From JBLZUR01 sp048565625 (lineage in GTDB: Bacteria; Pseudomonadota; Alphaproteobacteria; Sphingomonadales; Sphingomonadaceae), in NCBI RefSeq assembly GCF_048565625.1, contig NZ_JBLZUR010000002.1, forward strand, positions 496,001-560,000: a DNA stretch of 64,000 nucleotides. Direction: 5' to 3'. The notes under the pieces were generated by a model. That model did not search any database and was not told the origin of the DNA. It was given only the letters and a program-made list of their open reading frames with translations. Position numbers and translations under genes: made by a program. This document shows, piece by piece, positions 16,980 through 25,024 of the stretch; position 1 is the stretch's first letter; every line of letters begins with the position of its first letter.

Positions 16980-17525
16980 ATGCGGCTTCCCGCTATCGCA
17001 GTTGCAGGATGCTTGGCCGTCATGAGCAGTGCCGGGTCAGCAGGCGTCACCGCGCAACAACCCGTGATTGCCGGCTATGGCAGGATCACGCCGGTAGAAG
17101 GCGCGGTTGAGCGGCCGGACCACTCGCTGCGATATCGTGTGCTGTTCAGTGTGACGAAGGCGGCGTCATCTCCCGACAAGGTCAATCCCTCGCTGGAGAA
17201 GGTCGCACGCTTCCTGAACCTGCTCGGGGCGGACGGCGTGCGGCCGGCACAGGGAGATGTGGTCGTGATCGTCCACGGCCCGGCGACGCCGATTATTTCC
17301 GAAGATGGGGAATATGCGACAAAAACCGGTGCTGCGAAGAATCCCAATCTTGCCCTGATAGCGGCGCTGAAACGAGCAGGCGTGTCCGTTCGGGTGTGCA
17401 GCCAGGCTTTAGTCGGGAATGGGATCGCTCCGGTTACGGTCGATAAGGCTGTCGAAGTCGACGTCTCGGCTCTCACCACAATGGCGACGTTGCAGATACG
17501 TGGTTGGGCGCTGATCCCTGACTGA
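16980..17525 (+). CDS. Exported DsrE-family protein
   Basis: A 181-residue protein with a signal peptide (AIAVAGCLAVMSSAGSAGVTA) and a DsrE/DsrF-like domain: RYRVLFSVTKAA, VIVHGPATPI, and NLALIAALKRAGVSVRVCSQAL with a conserved cysteine. Periplasmic DsrE-like proteins are thought to carry or sense sulfane sulfur. The ATG at 16980 follows a GAAAGGA ribosome-binding site. It lies 28 bp after the ArsR gene and ends the divergent operon. Confidence 0.75.
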   Translation: MRLPAIAVAGCLAVMSSAGSAGVTAQQPVIAGYGRITPVEGAVERPDHSLRYRVLFSVTKAASSPDKVNPSLEKVARFLNLLGADGVRPAQGDVVVIVHGPATPIISEDGEYATKTGAAKNPNLALIAALKRAGVSVRVCSQALVGNGIAPVTVDKAVEVDVSALTTMATLQIRGWALIPD

Positions 17526-17587
17526 TCGTACCGAACTACTTCCTGTTTTATCATTCCAGTCCGTAACTCGGCCAGTGTCACAACCGT

Positions 17588-19091
17588 CCGAGGCCGTTGA
17601 AAAAGGCCTGCGCGAAATCGGCGTGGCGGATGGCTGGTGACGCCGGCACGGTAGGATACGCCGCGTGTCAGGCCGGCGCGGCCTGCCGGGCGAGCAGCTG
17701 AAGGTTGTATGCCGCGGCGGCCATGGTGAACTCCTCGGCGGCTCCTGACAGGCCTCGCAGCTTGAGCGTTCGCAGCCCCAGGTTGCGTTTCAGGTGGCCG
17801 AACACGCGCTCAATCCGCTGTCTTCGACGCCGCGCGTGCACATAGGCGTCGGTGCCAGCAAGGGCGCGGACGGTATCGCGGGCATCCTCGCTGACGAGGC
17901 GGGTGACGCTGCGTTTACGGCTGACGGTGCATCGGGGCTTCAGTTCGCAGCCAGCACAATCGGCGACATGGCTTCGGTATACGCGAACCTGGCTGGCGCG
18001 TCTGGTGCCGCAATAGCCGAGCAGCTTGTCCGCCGGACAGCGGTAGGCATCCGCTTCCCGGTCGTAGCGGAAGGCATCCCGGGTGAAGAAGGCGTCCCGC
18101 TGGCGGGTCCGGTCGATGACCGAGATGTATGGCGTGATGTTCCGGTCGATCAACCAGCCAAGCAGCGGACCGCTACCATACGCCTTGTCGGCCGAGAGAC
18201 TGGCGGGTTCGATGCCCAGCCTGGTGCCGGCGCGCGACACCAGAGTCCGGGTCGCCGCCACCTCGGCTGCGAAGCGGGCGGGCGTGGCCTCCACGTCGAG
18301 GATGCAGTCGGTGTCGAGGTCAAGCAGGGGGTTGATGGCGTATGCGTAGCGCGCCGGTCCGTGCTTGCAGGTGAGCGCCGCCTGCGGATCGGTCGGCGAG
18401 ATGCTGGTCGAATCGACGGGCGCCGGTTCGTCGGGGTCCGGCGGCAAGGCGGCATCGAGCGCCGCCAGATATTCGGCGACGGGTCGCGATATGCTTTCCC
18501 TGGCACGAAGCTCGTCCGCAGCATCGGCCCCCTTCAGCTTCTTCTCACGGCTGGCGTCGGCCATGATCGTGCTGCCGTCCACCGCCAAGTCGCGCCCCGT
18601 TACCAGCCCGGCCGCGGCGCACCGCGCGACTACCTGCTCGAACAGCAGACGATGCAGGTCGCAGGTGCGGAAGCGGCCGTGCCGGTTCTTGGAGAAGGTG
18701 GAATGGTCGGGCACCCGGTCGGCCAGATCGAGCCGGCAGAACCAACGATAGGCGAGGTTGAGGTGCACCTCCTCGCACAGGCGGCGTTCCGAGCGGATGC
18801 CGAACAGGTAGCCAACCAGCAGCATCCTGAGCATTAACTCCGGGTCGATCGACGGTCGCCCGCTCGCGCTGTAGCTCGACGCCAGCGCCTCGCGCACGAA
18901 GCCGAAGTCGAGCAGCCCGTCGATACGTCGGAGCAGGTGGTCGGCGGGCACATGCTCATCCAGCCGGAAGCCGTAAAACAGTGCGCCTTGTGCCACCTGC
19001 CGACCCATCATCTTCGTGATCCTCCGACCCCTCTCAGGGGTGAATCACGCCTCCGAACCCCGCGCAAGCAGCCGTTTTTCAACAGTCTCGG
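17588..19091 (-). mobile_element. IS1182-family insertion sequence
   Basis: A ~1.5-kb element. Imperfect ~21-bp inverted repeats start CCGAGGCCGTTGAAAAAGGC on the left and CCGAGACTGTTGAAAAACGGC on the complement of the right end. The tetranucleotide CCGT occurs at 17584-17587 and at 19093-19096, a possible target duplication. It separates the sulfur genes from the metal-efflux genes and may have joined two formerly separate cargo segments. Confidence 0.8.
17668..19011 (-). CDS. IS1182-family transposase
   Basis: A 447-residue DDE transposase, apparently intact. The N-terminal domain FYGFRLDEHVPADHLLRRID and YLFGIRSERRLCEEV are typical of IS1182. The catalytic region includes AVDGSTIMADAS (first Asp) and SADKAYGSG (second Asp), and the C-terminal RRQRIERVFGHLKRN supplies the glutamate. 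A Cys cluster CAGCELKPRCT near residue 350 is a family zinc-finger-like insertion. Confidence 0.92.
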   Translation of the reverse strand: MMGRQVAQGALFYGFRLDEHVPADHLLRRIDGLLDFGFVREALASSYSASGRPSIDPELMLRMLLVGYLFGIRSERRLCEEVHLNLAYRWFCRLDLADRVPDHSTFSKNRHGRFRTCDLHRLLFEQVVARCAAAGLVTGRDLAVDGSTIMADASREKKLKGADAADELRARESISRPVAEYLAALDAALPPDPDEPAPVDSTSISPTDPQAALTCKHGPARYAYAINPLLDLDTDCILDVEATPARFAAEVAATRTLVSRAGTRLGIEPASLSADKAYGSGPLLGWLIDRNITPYISVIDRTRQRDAFFTRDAFRYDREADAYRCPADKLLGYCGTRRASQVRVYRSHVADCAGCELKPRCTVSRKRSVTRLVSEDARDTVRALAGTDAYVHARRRRQRIERVFGHLKRNLGLRTLKLRGLSGAAEEFTMAAAAYNLQLLARQAAPA

Positions 19092-19143
19092 GCCGTTTTC
19101 TGAACAGCGGTAATGCGCCGGGTTGTTCTTGCGATCTGCCCGG

Positions 19144-19163
19144 CATAGGGGAGGGGGGTATAT
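19144..19163 (+). promoter_or_regulatory. Predicted DmeR operator (G-tract flanked by AT steps)
   Basis: CATAGGGGAGGGGGGTATAT directly precedes and touches the dmeR ATG at 19162. RcnR/DmeR/FrmR repressors recognise G/C-tract operators with ATA/TAT flanks, so this is very likely the autoregulatory site. The purine tract also serves as the ribosome-binding site, so repressor binding would cover translation signals in the DNA. Confidence 0.65.
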
Positions 19164-19437
19164 GGCTCATCTCTCCGGTTCCAACGCCGACCTGATCGCA
19201 CGCGTGCGTCGTATCGCCGGCCAAGTCGGGGCCGTCGAACGCGGCCTCACGTCAGGCGACTCCTGCGCGACGGTTCTGCACTTGGTCGCGGCCGTCCGCG
19301 GCGCGGTGAACGGGCTGATGGACGAAATTATCGCCGAACACCTGGAAGCGCACGTTGCTCGGTCGGGGCTGACGGACGAGGAGCGCGCCCACGGAGCCGA
19401 CGAGCTGCTGGCGGTGATCCGCCGTTACGCCAAGTAG
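19162..19437 (+). CDS. dmeR: CsoR/RcnR-family metal-sensing repressor (DmeR-like)
   Basis: A 91-residue all-helical repressor. Metal-ligand positions match the RcnR/DmeR set: H3 in MAHLSG, C35 in GDSCATV, H60 and H64 in AEHLEAH. It is followed 11 bp later by a CDF-type efflux gene, the arrangement of Rhizobium/Agrobacterium dmeR-dmeF, so Co(II) or Ni(II) is the likely signal. A formaldehyde sensor (FrmR) is the alternative; the neighbour argues against it. Confidence 0.85.
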   Translation: MAHLSGSNADLIARVRRIAGQVGAVERGLTSGDSCATVLHLVAAVRGAVNGLMDEIIAEHLEAHVARSGLTDEERAHGADELLAVIRRYAK

Positions 19438-19448
19438 GATTGTGCTCG

Positions 19449-20390
19449 ATGCCTACCGCTTCCGAAATCGACCGCTTTGCCCACGATCACGTTTTCCTGG
19501 GCAGCTCGCACGACGAGAACGCCCGCCGAACCCTGTGGGTGGTCGCACTCACAGCCGTGATGATGGTCGGCGAAATCATCGCCGGATACCTGACCGGCTC
19601 GATGGCGCTGCTCGCGGACGGGTTCCACATGGCGACGCACGCCGGCGCGCTCTCGGTCGCTGCGGCGGCTTATGCGTATGCCAAGCGTCACGCGCGCAAC
19701 CCGGCCTATAGCTTCGGCACCGGCAAGGTTGGCGACCTCGCCGGTTTCGCCTCGGCCATGGTGCTCGGCCTGATCGCGCTCGGGATCGGGGTGGAATCGG
19801 TGCTGCGCCTGTTTCAGCCCATCACGGTCGCATTCGGGGAGGCCACGATCATTGCCGTCGTCGGCCTAGGTGTGAACATCGCCAGCGCCTTTCTGCTCTC
19901 GAGCGGTCACCACCATCACGGGCACGGGCCCGGGCACGATCATCACCACGGGCACGATCATGCGCACGCCCACGGCTCTCACGGCGGCGACAACAACCTC
20001 CGCTCTGCCTATGTTCATGTCCTCGCCGACGCGCTCACCTCGGTCCTCGCCATCGCGGCGCTGCTCGCCGGCCGGTATCTCGGCTGGGTCTGGATGGACC
20101 CGGTCATGGGGATCGTCGGCGCGGTCGTCATCGCCCGCTGGTCATGGAGCCTGATGCGCGACACGGCCGCCGTCCTGCTCGATCGCACCGACGCGCATGT
20201 CGCCGACGAGGTGCGCGAGCTGGTCGAAGCTCCCGGCGACGCCCGAGTGACCGACCTGCACGTCTGGAAGGTCGGACCGGAAGCGCACGCGGCGATCGTC
20301 AGCGTCGCCGGCGTTCGGAATGGCGAGCTGGTCCGCCAGCGGCTCGCGCCGGTTCACGAGCTGGCGCACCTCACGGTCGAGGTGCGCTGA
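19449..20390 (+). CDS. dmeF: Cation diffusion facilitator DmeF-like Co/Ni efflux pump
   Basis: A 313-residue inner-membrane antiporter. It has about six membrane helices, the HMATHAGAL segment in TM2 where CDF proteins carry the transport site, and a strongly His-rich loop (HHHHGHGPGHDHHHGHDHAH) near residue 157. AYVHVLADALTSVLAI supplies the second site in TM5, and a cytoplasmic C-terminal domain follows. The ATG at 19449 is preferred over an upstream TTG. Its stop overlaps the next start (TGATG). Confidence 0.9.
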   Translation: MPTASEIDRFAHDHVFLGSSHDENARRTLWVVALTAVMMVGEIIAGYLTGSMALLADGFHMATHAGALSVAAAAYAYAKRHARNPAYSFGTGKVGDLAGFASAMVLGLIALGIGVESVLRLFQPITVAFGEATIIAVVGLGVNIASAFLLSSGHHHHGHGPGHDHHHGHDHAHAHGSHGGDNNLRSAYVHVLADALTSVLAIAALLAGRYLGWVWMDPVMGIVGAVVIARWSWSLMRDTAAVLLDRTDAHVADEVRELVEAPGDARVTDLHVWKVGPEAHAAIVSVAGVRNGELVRQRLAPVHELAHLTVEVR

Positions 20391-20740
20391 TGCTCTACCT
20401 GCTTCTCAAGGCCGGCATATCGGCCGTCATCATCGTCGCCGTGTCGGAGATCGCCAAGCGCAGCCCCGGTTTCGGCGCGCTGATCGCCTCGCTCCCGCTC
20501 GTCTCGGTGCTGGGCATGATCTGGCTCTGGCGCGACACGCACGATCGGGCGCGCATGGCGGCCCATGCCGGCGCGACCTTCTGGTACGTGCTGCCGTCCT
20601 TGCCGATGTTCCTACTCATTGCGGCGATGCTCAACCGCGGCGCGCCGTTCTGGCTGGCGCTCGCCTCGGGGTGTCTCCTCACGGTTGCGCTCTACCTCGC
20701 GATGACGTGGGTGGGGCCGCGCTTCGGGCTCCAGCTCTAA
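20390..20740 (+). CDS. DUF3147-family small membrane protein
   Basis: A 116-residue protein with four hydrophobic helices (for example AGISAVIIVAVSEIA, ALIASLPLVSVLGMIWLW). It resembles DUF3147, commonly found next to metal-efflux genes. It is translationally coupled to dmeF and probably belongs to the same operon. Its 3' end overlaps that of the convergent chrA gene by 4 bp. Function unknown. Confidence 0.8.
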   Translation: MLYLLLKAGISAVIIVAVSEIAKRSPGFGALIASLPLVSVLGMIWLWRDTHDRARMAAHAGATFWYVLPSLPMFLLIAAMLNRGAPFWLALASGCLLTVALYLAMTWVGPRFGLQL

Positions 20741-22146
20741 GCGAGCCCGGACAAGCGAAGCGCGACGCCCGCCGCAGCGCACGCGCCTAAGGTCGGGATC
20801 ACGCCCGACTTGAACCGGAACATCGCGACCAGGGCCGCGACGGTCAACGCTAGCGCGGCCGGGTCGAGGGTGGACAACACCGGCACGTCCAGCGTCCTGC
20901 CGGCGATCGGCAGGGCGCGGACTTGGTGAAACAGGGTGTGGAGCGCGAACCACACCGCCAGATTGAGCACCACGCCGACCACGGCTGCGGTGATGGCGGC
21001 GAGCGCGGCCGACAGCGCCTTGTTACCGCGCAGCTTCTCGATGAACGGCGCGCCCAGGAAGATCCAGAGGAAGCAAGGCACGAACGTCACCCAGGTCGTG
21101 AGCAAGCCCCCCAAGGTGGCGGCGAGCAGCGGGGGCAAGCCGGTCGCTTGCCGGAACGCGCCCATGAAGCCGACGAACTGCGTCACGATGATCAGCGGCC
21201 CCGGCGTCGTCTCCGCCATGCCAAGTCCGTCCAGCATCTCGCCGGGACGAAGCCAGCCGTAGTTTTCGACGGCCTGCTGAGCGACATAGGCGAGCACGGC
21301 GTAAGCGCCCCCGAACGTCACCACCGCCATCTTGGAGAAGAACAGCGCGATCTGCGTGAACACATTGCCCGGTCCGACTGACGCGAGCAGCGCCGCAATC
21401 GGCGCGAGCCACAGCGCGAGGAGCGCACCGCTGATCCGGAGCGACCATGCGAGGCTGGGGCGGGCGTGGTCGGGGACGTGCTCGCCAAGCGCGGTTTCGG
21501 CATCGCGGACGATCTTGCCGCCCGATGCACCGTGGCTGCCCCCGCCCATGAAGGCGGGGTGGCGTGCGCGCCCGCCAAGGAAGCCGGCGATGGCGGCCGC
21601 AAGAATGATGATCGGGAAAGGAACGCCAAGGAAGAAGATCGCCACGAACGATGCCGCCGCGATCCCGCGCATGACGTTGTTCTTCAGCGCGCGCGAGCCG
21701 ATGCGCACGACGGCCTGAAGCACGATCGCGAGCACGGCGGCCTTCAAGCCGAAGAACAGCGCCTCAACAAAGGGGACGTTGCCGAACAGCGCATAGACCC
21801 AGCTCAGCGCCATGATCGCGACCAGGCCGGGGAGCACGAACAGCGCGCCAGCGACAAGCCCGCCCTTGGTCTTGTGGAGCAGCCAGCCGATGTAGATGGC
21901 GAGCTGCTGCGCCTCGGGGCCGGGCAGCAACATGCAATAGTTGAGCGCGTGAAGGAACCGCTCCTCGCCGATCCATCGCCGCTCCTCGACCAGCACGCGG
22001 TGCATCATCGCGATCTGGCCGGCCGGGCCGCCGAAGCTTAAGGCGGCAACCTTGGCCCAGACCCGCAGCGCTTCGCCGAAGGGGATGCCGTGATCCCGCG
22101 GGCTCGGGCCTGCGATCGGCGCGGTCGCGGTCGCCTCCATCGTCAT
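20737..22146 (-). CDS. chrA: Chromate efflux transporter ChrA
   Basis: A 469-residue two-domain (long-chain) CHR-family chromate transporter that expels chromate. Both repeats are visible: the N-terminal VAALSFGGPAGQIAMMHR with EERFLHALNYCMLLPGPEAQQLAIYIGWLLH, and the C-terminal VVTFGGAYAVLAYVAQQAV with ETTPGPLIIVTQFVGFMGAF. The start at 22146 overlaps the end of chrB by 4 bp; ATG 22140 is an alternative. Confidence 0.94.
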   Translation of the reverse strand: MTMEATATAPIAGPSPRDHGIPFGEALRVWAKVAALSFGGPAGQIAMMHRVLVEERRWIGEERFLHALNYCMLLPGPEAQQLAIYIGWLLHKTKGGLVAGALFVLPGLVAIMALSWVYALFGNVPFVEALFFGLKAAVLAIVLQAVVRIGSRALKNNVMRGIAAASFVAIFFLGVPFPIIILAAAIAGFLGGRARHPAFMGGGSHGASGGKIVRDAETALGEHVPDHARPSLAWSLRISGALLALWLAPIAALLASVGPGNVFTQIALFFSKMAVVTFGGAYAVLAYVAQQAVENYGWLRPGEMLDGLGMAETTPGPLIIVTQFVGFMGAFRQATGLPPLLAATLGGLLTTWVTFVPCFLWIFLGAPFIEKLRGNKALSAALAAITAAVVGVVLNLAVWFALHTLFHQVRALPIAGRTLDVPVLSTLDPAALALTVAALVAMFRFKSGVIPTLGACAAAGVALRLSGLA

Positions 22147-23093
22147 TCTCCTCGTCGCCTGGTGAAGTGGGCGTAGAAGCCGTCGAGCGCGCCCGCGCCT
22201 CGCGCGAGCCGGTCGGGGTCGTCGGGCGTGGCGGCGCATATCCCCTCGATCAGCGCGCTGACGCCGGCCGTCTCCGGCCGGCCGAACTTGTCGTCGGCGA
22301 TGTCGAGGTCGTGGATGATCTCCGACAGCGCGACGAGCGCCGGGTCGCCGTCGAGCCCTCGGCGGAACACCAGCGTCTCGAAGGTGCAGCGGTCGCCTTC
22401 GTGCGTGAACTCGGCGTCCGCCATGTCGAAGCGCAGCTCGCCGGGCTCGGGGGCGTAACCCTTGCCCTCCACGAACTTGAAGGTCGCGTCCGGGTCGATG
22501 AAGCGCCGGATCAACCACGCTGACGCGATGCGGTCGACGTGGATGTGGACGCGCGTGACCCAGGTGCGCCCGCGAAGCTCGGCCTGGGCCAGCTCGGGCG
22601 CGCCCGGCCCGGTCACGTCGGGGTGCTGGCCCGCCCGGGCTTCCGCCGGGGCAAGCGCCGCCTCGGCCGTTTGCCGCCCGTGCGCGCCGAAGAAGTCGAT
22701 CGCGGCGATCTCGTCCAGCCGGCGGCGCAACCGGCGAACCTCGCCGGGGGGAACATACTCGCCTTCCGCCAAGGTCCGCGCCTCGCGCGCCAGCTCCTCG
22801 TAATCGGCATCGCGCGCCGCGTCGAAAGTTCCGCGAAGCTCGGGGTCACCGATGCCACCTACCAGCCGCGCCTCTAGGATCAGCGCCTCGCCGCCATTGT
22901 CGGCAATCTCGCGGTGCAAATCCTCGAACAGCGCGCGAGTGTCGGCGCGGTTGGGGAGCGCGTGGACCGCGTTCTTGAGCGGCGCGGCCCCGATCGCCTG
23001 CAAACGCCGCCACACCTTCACCCGCAAATAGGCGGGCTTGGCGGGAAGCTGCGGGATCAACAGCAACCAAGGGCTGGGTTCGGCGTTCGTCAT
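22143..23093 (-). CDS. chrB: Chromate resistance regulator/accessory protein ChrB
   Basis: A 316-residue ChrB. The N-terminal domain (WLLLIPQLPAKPAYLRVKVWRRLQ, then AVHALPN) and the C-terminal ChrB domain (WVTRVHIHVDRIASAWLIRRFID, then FEGKGYAP-like FVEGKGYAP) are both present. ChrB is a chromate-responsive regulator and is needed for full resistance in related systems. The ATG at 23093 is chosen because it starts the conserved domain; the frame continues upstream through the promoter. It is coupled to chrA. Confidence 0.92.
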   Translation of the reverse strand: MTNAEPSPWLLLIPQLPAKPAYLRVKVWRRLQAIGAAPLKNAVHALPNRADTRALFEDLHREIADNGGEALILEARLVGGIGDPELRGTFDAARDADYEELAREARTLAEGEYVPPGEVRRLRRRLDEIAAIDFFGAHGRQTAEAALAPAEARAGQHPDVTGPGAPELAQAELRGRTWVTRVHIHVDRIASAWLIRRFIDPDATFKFVEGKGYAPEPGELRFDMADAEFTHEGDRCTFETLVFRRGLDGDPALVALSEIIHDLDIADDKFGRPETAGVSALIEGICAATPDDPDRLARGAGALDGFYAHFTRRRGE

Positions 23094-23115
23094 AACTGTA
23101 TCATCCGGATTTTGG

Positions 23116-23154
23116 AGTGTAACGGTTGCATCATCGTTCATGCAACCATAGACA
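23116..23154. promoter_or_regulatory. Divergent promoter pair sharing an 8-8-8 palindrome (chrB / small exported protein)
   Basis: GGTTGCAT (23124-23131) and ATGCAACC (23140-23147) form a perfect dyad around an 8-bp spacer. Each arm contains TTGCAT that can act as a -35 box: on + it pairs with TAGACA at 23149-23154 (17-bp spacing), and on - it pairs with TACACT at 23121-23116 (18 bp). One repressor, plausibly ChrB, could therefore close both promoters. Confidence 0.65.
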
Positions 23155-23187
23155 TGCTTGGGTTGGCGAACGCGCGAGGAGAGGGCG

Positions 23188-23310
23188 ATGTCACGTCTGA
23201 CCGGGACCATGCTGGCGCTGCTCGTCTCGGGCGGGATCGCTCCTACCGCGGCGCACGCGCAGCGCGGGGAGACCGTCGCGTTGCGCGAAGCCTATCCGTG
23301 CCGGCGCTGA
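23188..23310 (+). CDS. Small exported peptide of unknown function
   Basis: A 40-residue open frame starting MSRLTGTMLALLVSGG with a plausible signal peptide ending near AHA-QRG and a short mature tail ending YPCRR. A GAGG ribosome-binding site lies just upstream, and the divergent promoter is about 35 bp away. It is either a genuine small protein or the decayed start of a longer exported gene. It precedes the DUF1259 gene by 16 bp. Confidence 0.45.
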   Translation: MSRLTGTMLALLVSGGIAPTAAHAQRGETVALREAYPCRR

Positions 23311-23326
23311 TGATAGGAGAGATTGG

Positions 23327-24226
23327 ATGATGAAACCCCTTCTGGCCGGCGTTCTCGCCGCGCTCGCCGCCCCGGCCTGGGCCGCGCCCGACTGGAACAA
23401 GGTCGATGCTGCGCTCGGCCGACCGGGCACCGAACAGGCGGGCGGTGTCCATCGCTACGGCTTCCCGCGCTCCGACCTGCACGTCACTCTCGACGGCGTG
23501 GCGATCAAGCCAGCACTGGCGCTCGGCTCCTGGGCGGCGTTCCAGCCGATGGGTGACGACACTATGGTGATGGGCGACCTGGTGCTGACGCACGAGGAGG
23601 TGAACCCGGTGATAAGCCGCCTCTTGGCCGGCGGCTTCACGATCACCGCGCTCCACAATCACCTGCTGCGCTCCGCGCCCGCCACCATGTACCTGCACAT
23701 CGCCGGGCATGGCGACCCGGTGAAGCTCGCGACCGCGTTGCGCGCCGCGCTGGCGGAAAGCCGCACCCCGCTCGCCGCGCCGTCCAGGGACTCGCAACCG
23801 CCCTCAGCCGGGGCCGGCAGCTCGCCGCCCGTCGATCTCAACACGGCCGCACTTGACGGCGTGATGGGGGCCAAGGGCAAGCCGAATGGCGGCGTCCTCC
23901 AATACAGCTTCCCGCGCGCGGAAAGGTTGATGGATGCCGGTATGGTCACGCCGCCCACGATGGGAACCGCGACCGCGATCAACTTCCAGCCGACCGGGGG
24001 CGGCAAGGCCGCGATCACCGGCGATTTCGTGCTGGTAGCGAGCGAGGTCGATCCGGTCATGCGCGCGCTGCGCGCCAGCGGGATCGAAGTTACGGCACTG
24101 CACAATCACATGCTGAACGACGAGCCGCGCCTGTTCTTCATGCACTTTTGGGCGAACCAGGATGCAGCCAAGCTCGCCCGCGGCCTGCGCGCTGCCCTTG
24201 ACAAAATGAACCTGCAACGAAGCTGA
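23327..24226 (+). CDS. Exported DUF1259 (LppY/LpqO) protein with two repeats
   Basis: A 299-residue periplasmic protein with a signal peptide (LLAGVLAALAAPAWA). Two copies of the DUF1259 repeat are evident, each with a Phe-Pro-Arg start (RYGFPRSDL; QYSFPRAER) and the motif ITALHNHLL or VTALHNHML followed by a FMHFWA-like strand. Its role is unknown, but it often accompanies metal or chromate resistance genes. It is under the divergent chr promoter here. Confidence 0.85.
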   Translation: MMKPLLAGVLAALAAPAWAAPDWNKVDAALGRPGTEQAGGVHRYGFPRSDLHVTLDGVAIKPALALGSWAAFQPMGDDTMVMGDLVLTHEEVNPVISRLLAGGFTITALHNHLLRSAPATMYLHIAGHGDPVKLATALRAALAESRTPLAAPSRDSQPPSAGAGSSPPVDLNTAALDGVMGAKGKPNGGVLQYSFPRAERLMDAGMVTPPTMGTATAINFQPTGGGKAAITGDFVLVASEVDPVMRALRASGIEVTALHNHMLNDEPRLFFMHFWANQDAAKLARGLRAALDKMNLQRS

Positions 24227-24283
24227 CGATCAGGCGATCGGCTTTTCGGGCCGTCATCGCCGCCCGACCCCGACCACGGCCCG

Positions 24284-24364
24284 ATGGGCAACTGGAACAG
24301 AGCTGGCAAGACAGTCGAGCTGTTCGTGACGCCCGAAGGCCAGGTGCTCGGTAGCGAGGAATGA
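24284..24364 (+). pseudogene. C-terminal remnant of an unidentified gene
   Basis: A 26-codon frame, MGNWNRAGKTVELFVTPEGQ then VLGSEE. It reads like the end of a longer protein whose start is missing, and the frame upstream (PDPDHGP) continues the same style without a start codon. I could not name the parent family. Confidence 0.35.
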
Positions 24365-24447
24365 AAATGCGATTGAGGCGTGTCAGCACCTTAAGCTCGG
24401 ACGCGCCCCTTCACCCGGCCCAGCCGGGTTCGGAAAGGACGAAAACG

Positions 24448-24789
24448 GTGAAACGTGCAACCATGATCTTGGCGCTGATGGGGGCGGTCGCTCCTCATGC
24501 TCCGGCGCTGGCGCAAACCAAACAGTCGGACATGCAAGGTGCCGCGCTTCTCGCGAGCTGCCGCGCCGCGGAGCAGAGGTGTGGAGCATATCTCCAAGGC
24601 GTGCTGGACATGATGATCGTCGCGCGAAAGGCCGAGTGCGGCGCGCCGCGCGATGATCGTGCGGCCTTGCGTGCGGCCTATCTGCGCTGGGCGGAACGGG
24701 ACAGCTATTTTCAGAGTGTCCACATGGTCGCGGGGGCCGAACAGGCCTTGAGTTCGGCTTGGCCGTGTCCGGGGCAAGTGAACCGCTAA
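24448..24789 (+). CDS. Rap1a/Tai-like small exported protein
   Basis: About 113 residues from a GTG at 24448 with AAAGGA upstream. A signal peptide (TMILALMGAVAPHAPALA) is followed by LLASCRAAEQRCGAYLQGVLDMM, the helical Cys-containing pattern of Rap1a/Tai-type immunity proteins, and a second Cys pair (AECG; WPCPG). No toxin partner is nearby, so an immunity role is not supported; the fold assignment is by pattern only. The longer frame from 24361 has no ribosome-binding site. Confidence 0.6.
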   Translation: MKRATMILALMGAVAPHAPALAQTKQSDMQGAALLASCRAAEQRCGAYLQGVLDMMIVARKAECGAPRDDRAALRAAYLRWAERDSYFQSVHMVAGAEQALSSAWPCPGQVNR

Positions 24790-25024
24790 CAGGCTCCCCT
24801 AAAGCTCTCAGCTACTTCGCCTTGATCGTGGCAAGACACTCGGCTCAGCCTGTTCAACAATCGGTCGGGGCTGTTGAAAAATGTGCCGCTGGTAGCCGGG
24901 TCCGGTTGGGGGCGGAATGACACCCCAAAGCATAGCGATCCCGTCTCGCATGGGATGGTGTAGCGGGAAATTGGCGGTATTCTCGAATCCTAGATAGACA
25001 GGTTTCGAGAACCCTTGCGTTTTC
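24790..25024. other. Intergenic region with orphan IS-end-like sequence and dyad
   Basis: No gene is seen. GGGGCTGTTGAAAAATG at 24867-24883 resembles the tip of the IS1182-family element at 17588-19091 and may be a leftover end. TTCTCGAA (24980-24987) and TTCGAGAA (25004-25011) form a perfect 8-bp dyad just past the end of the minus-strand acyl-CoA ligase gene; it lacks a T-run, so a terminator role is uncertain. Confidence 0.4.

Noticed and set aside
17794..18837. 347-codon open frame on the plus strand inside the IS1182-like element
   Set aside because: It is antisense to the complete transposase and has no family signature.
19908..19990. CATCAC/GGGCACG-rich stretch as a short tandem repeat or CRISPR-like array
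   Set aside because: It encodes the His-rich metal-binding loop of the CDF transporter and has no spacer structure.
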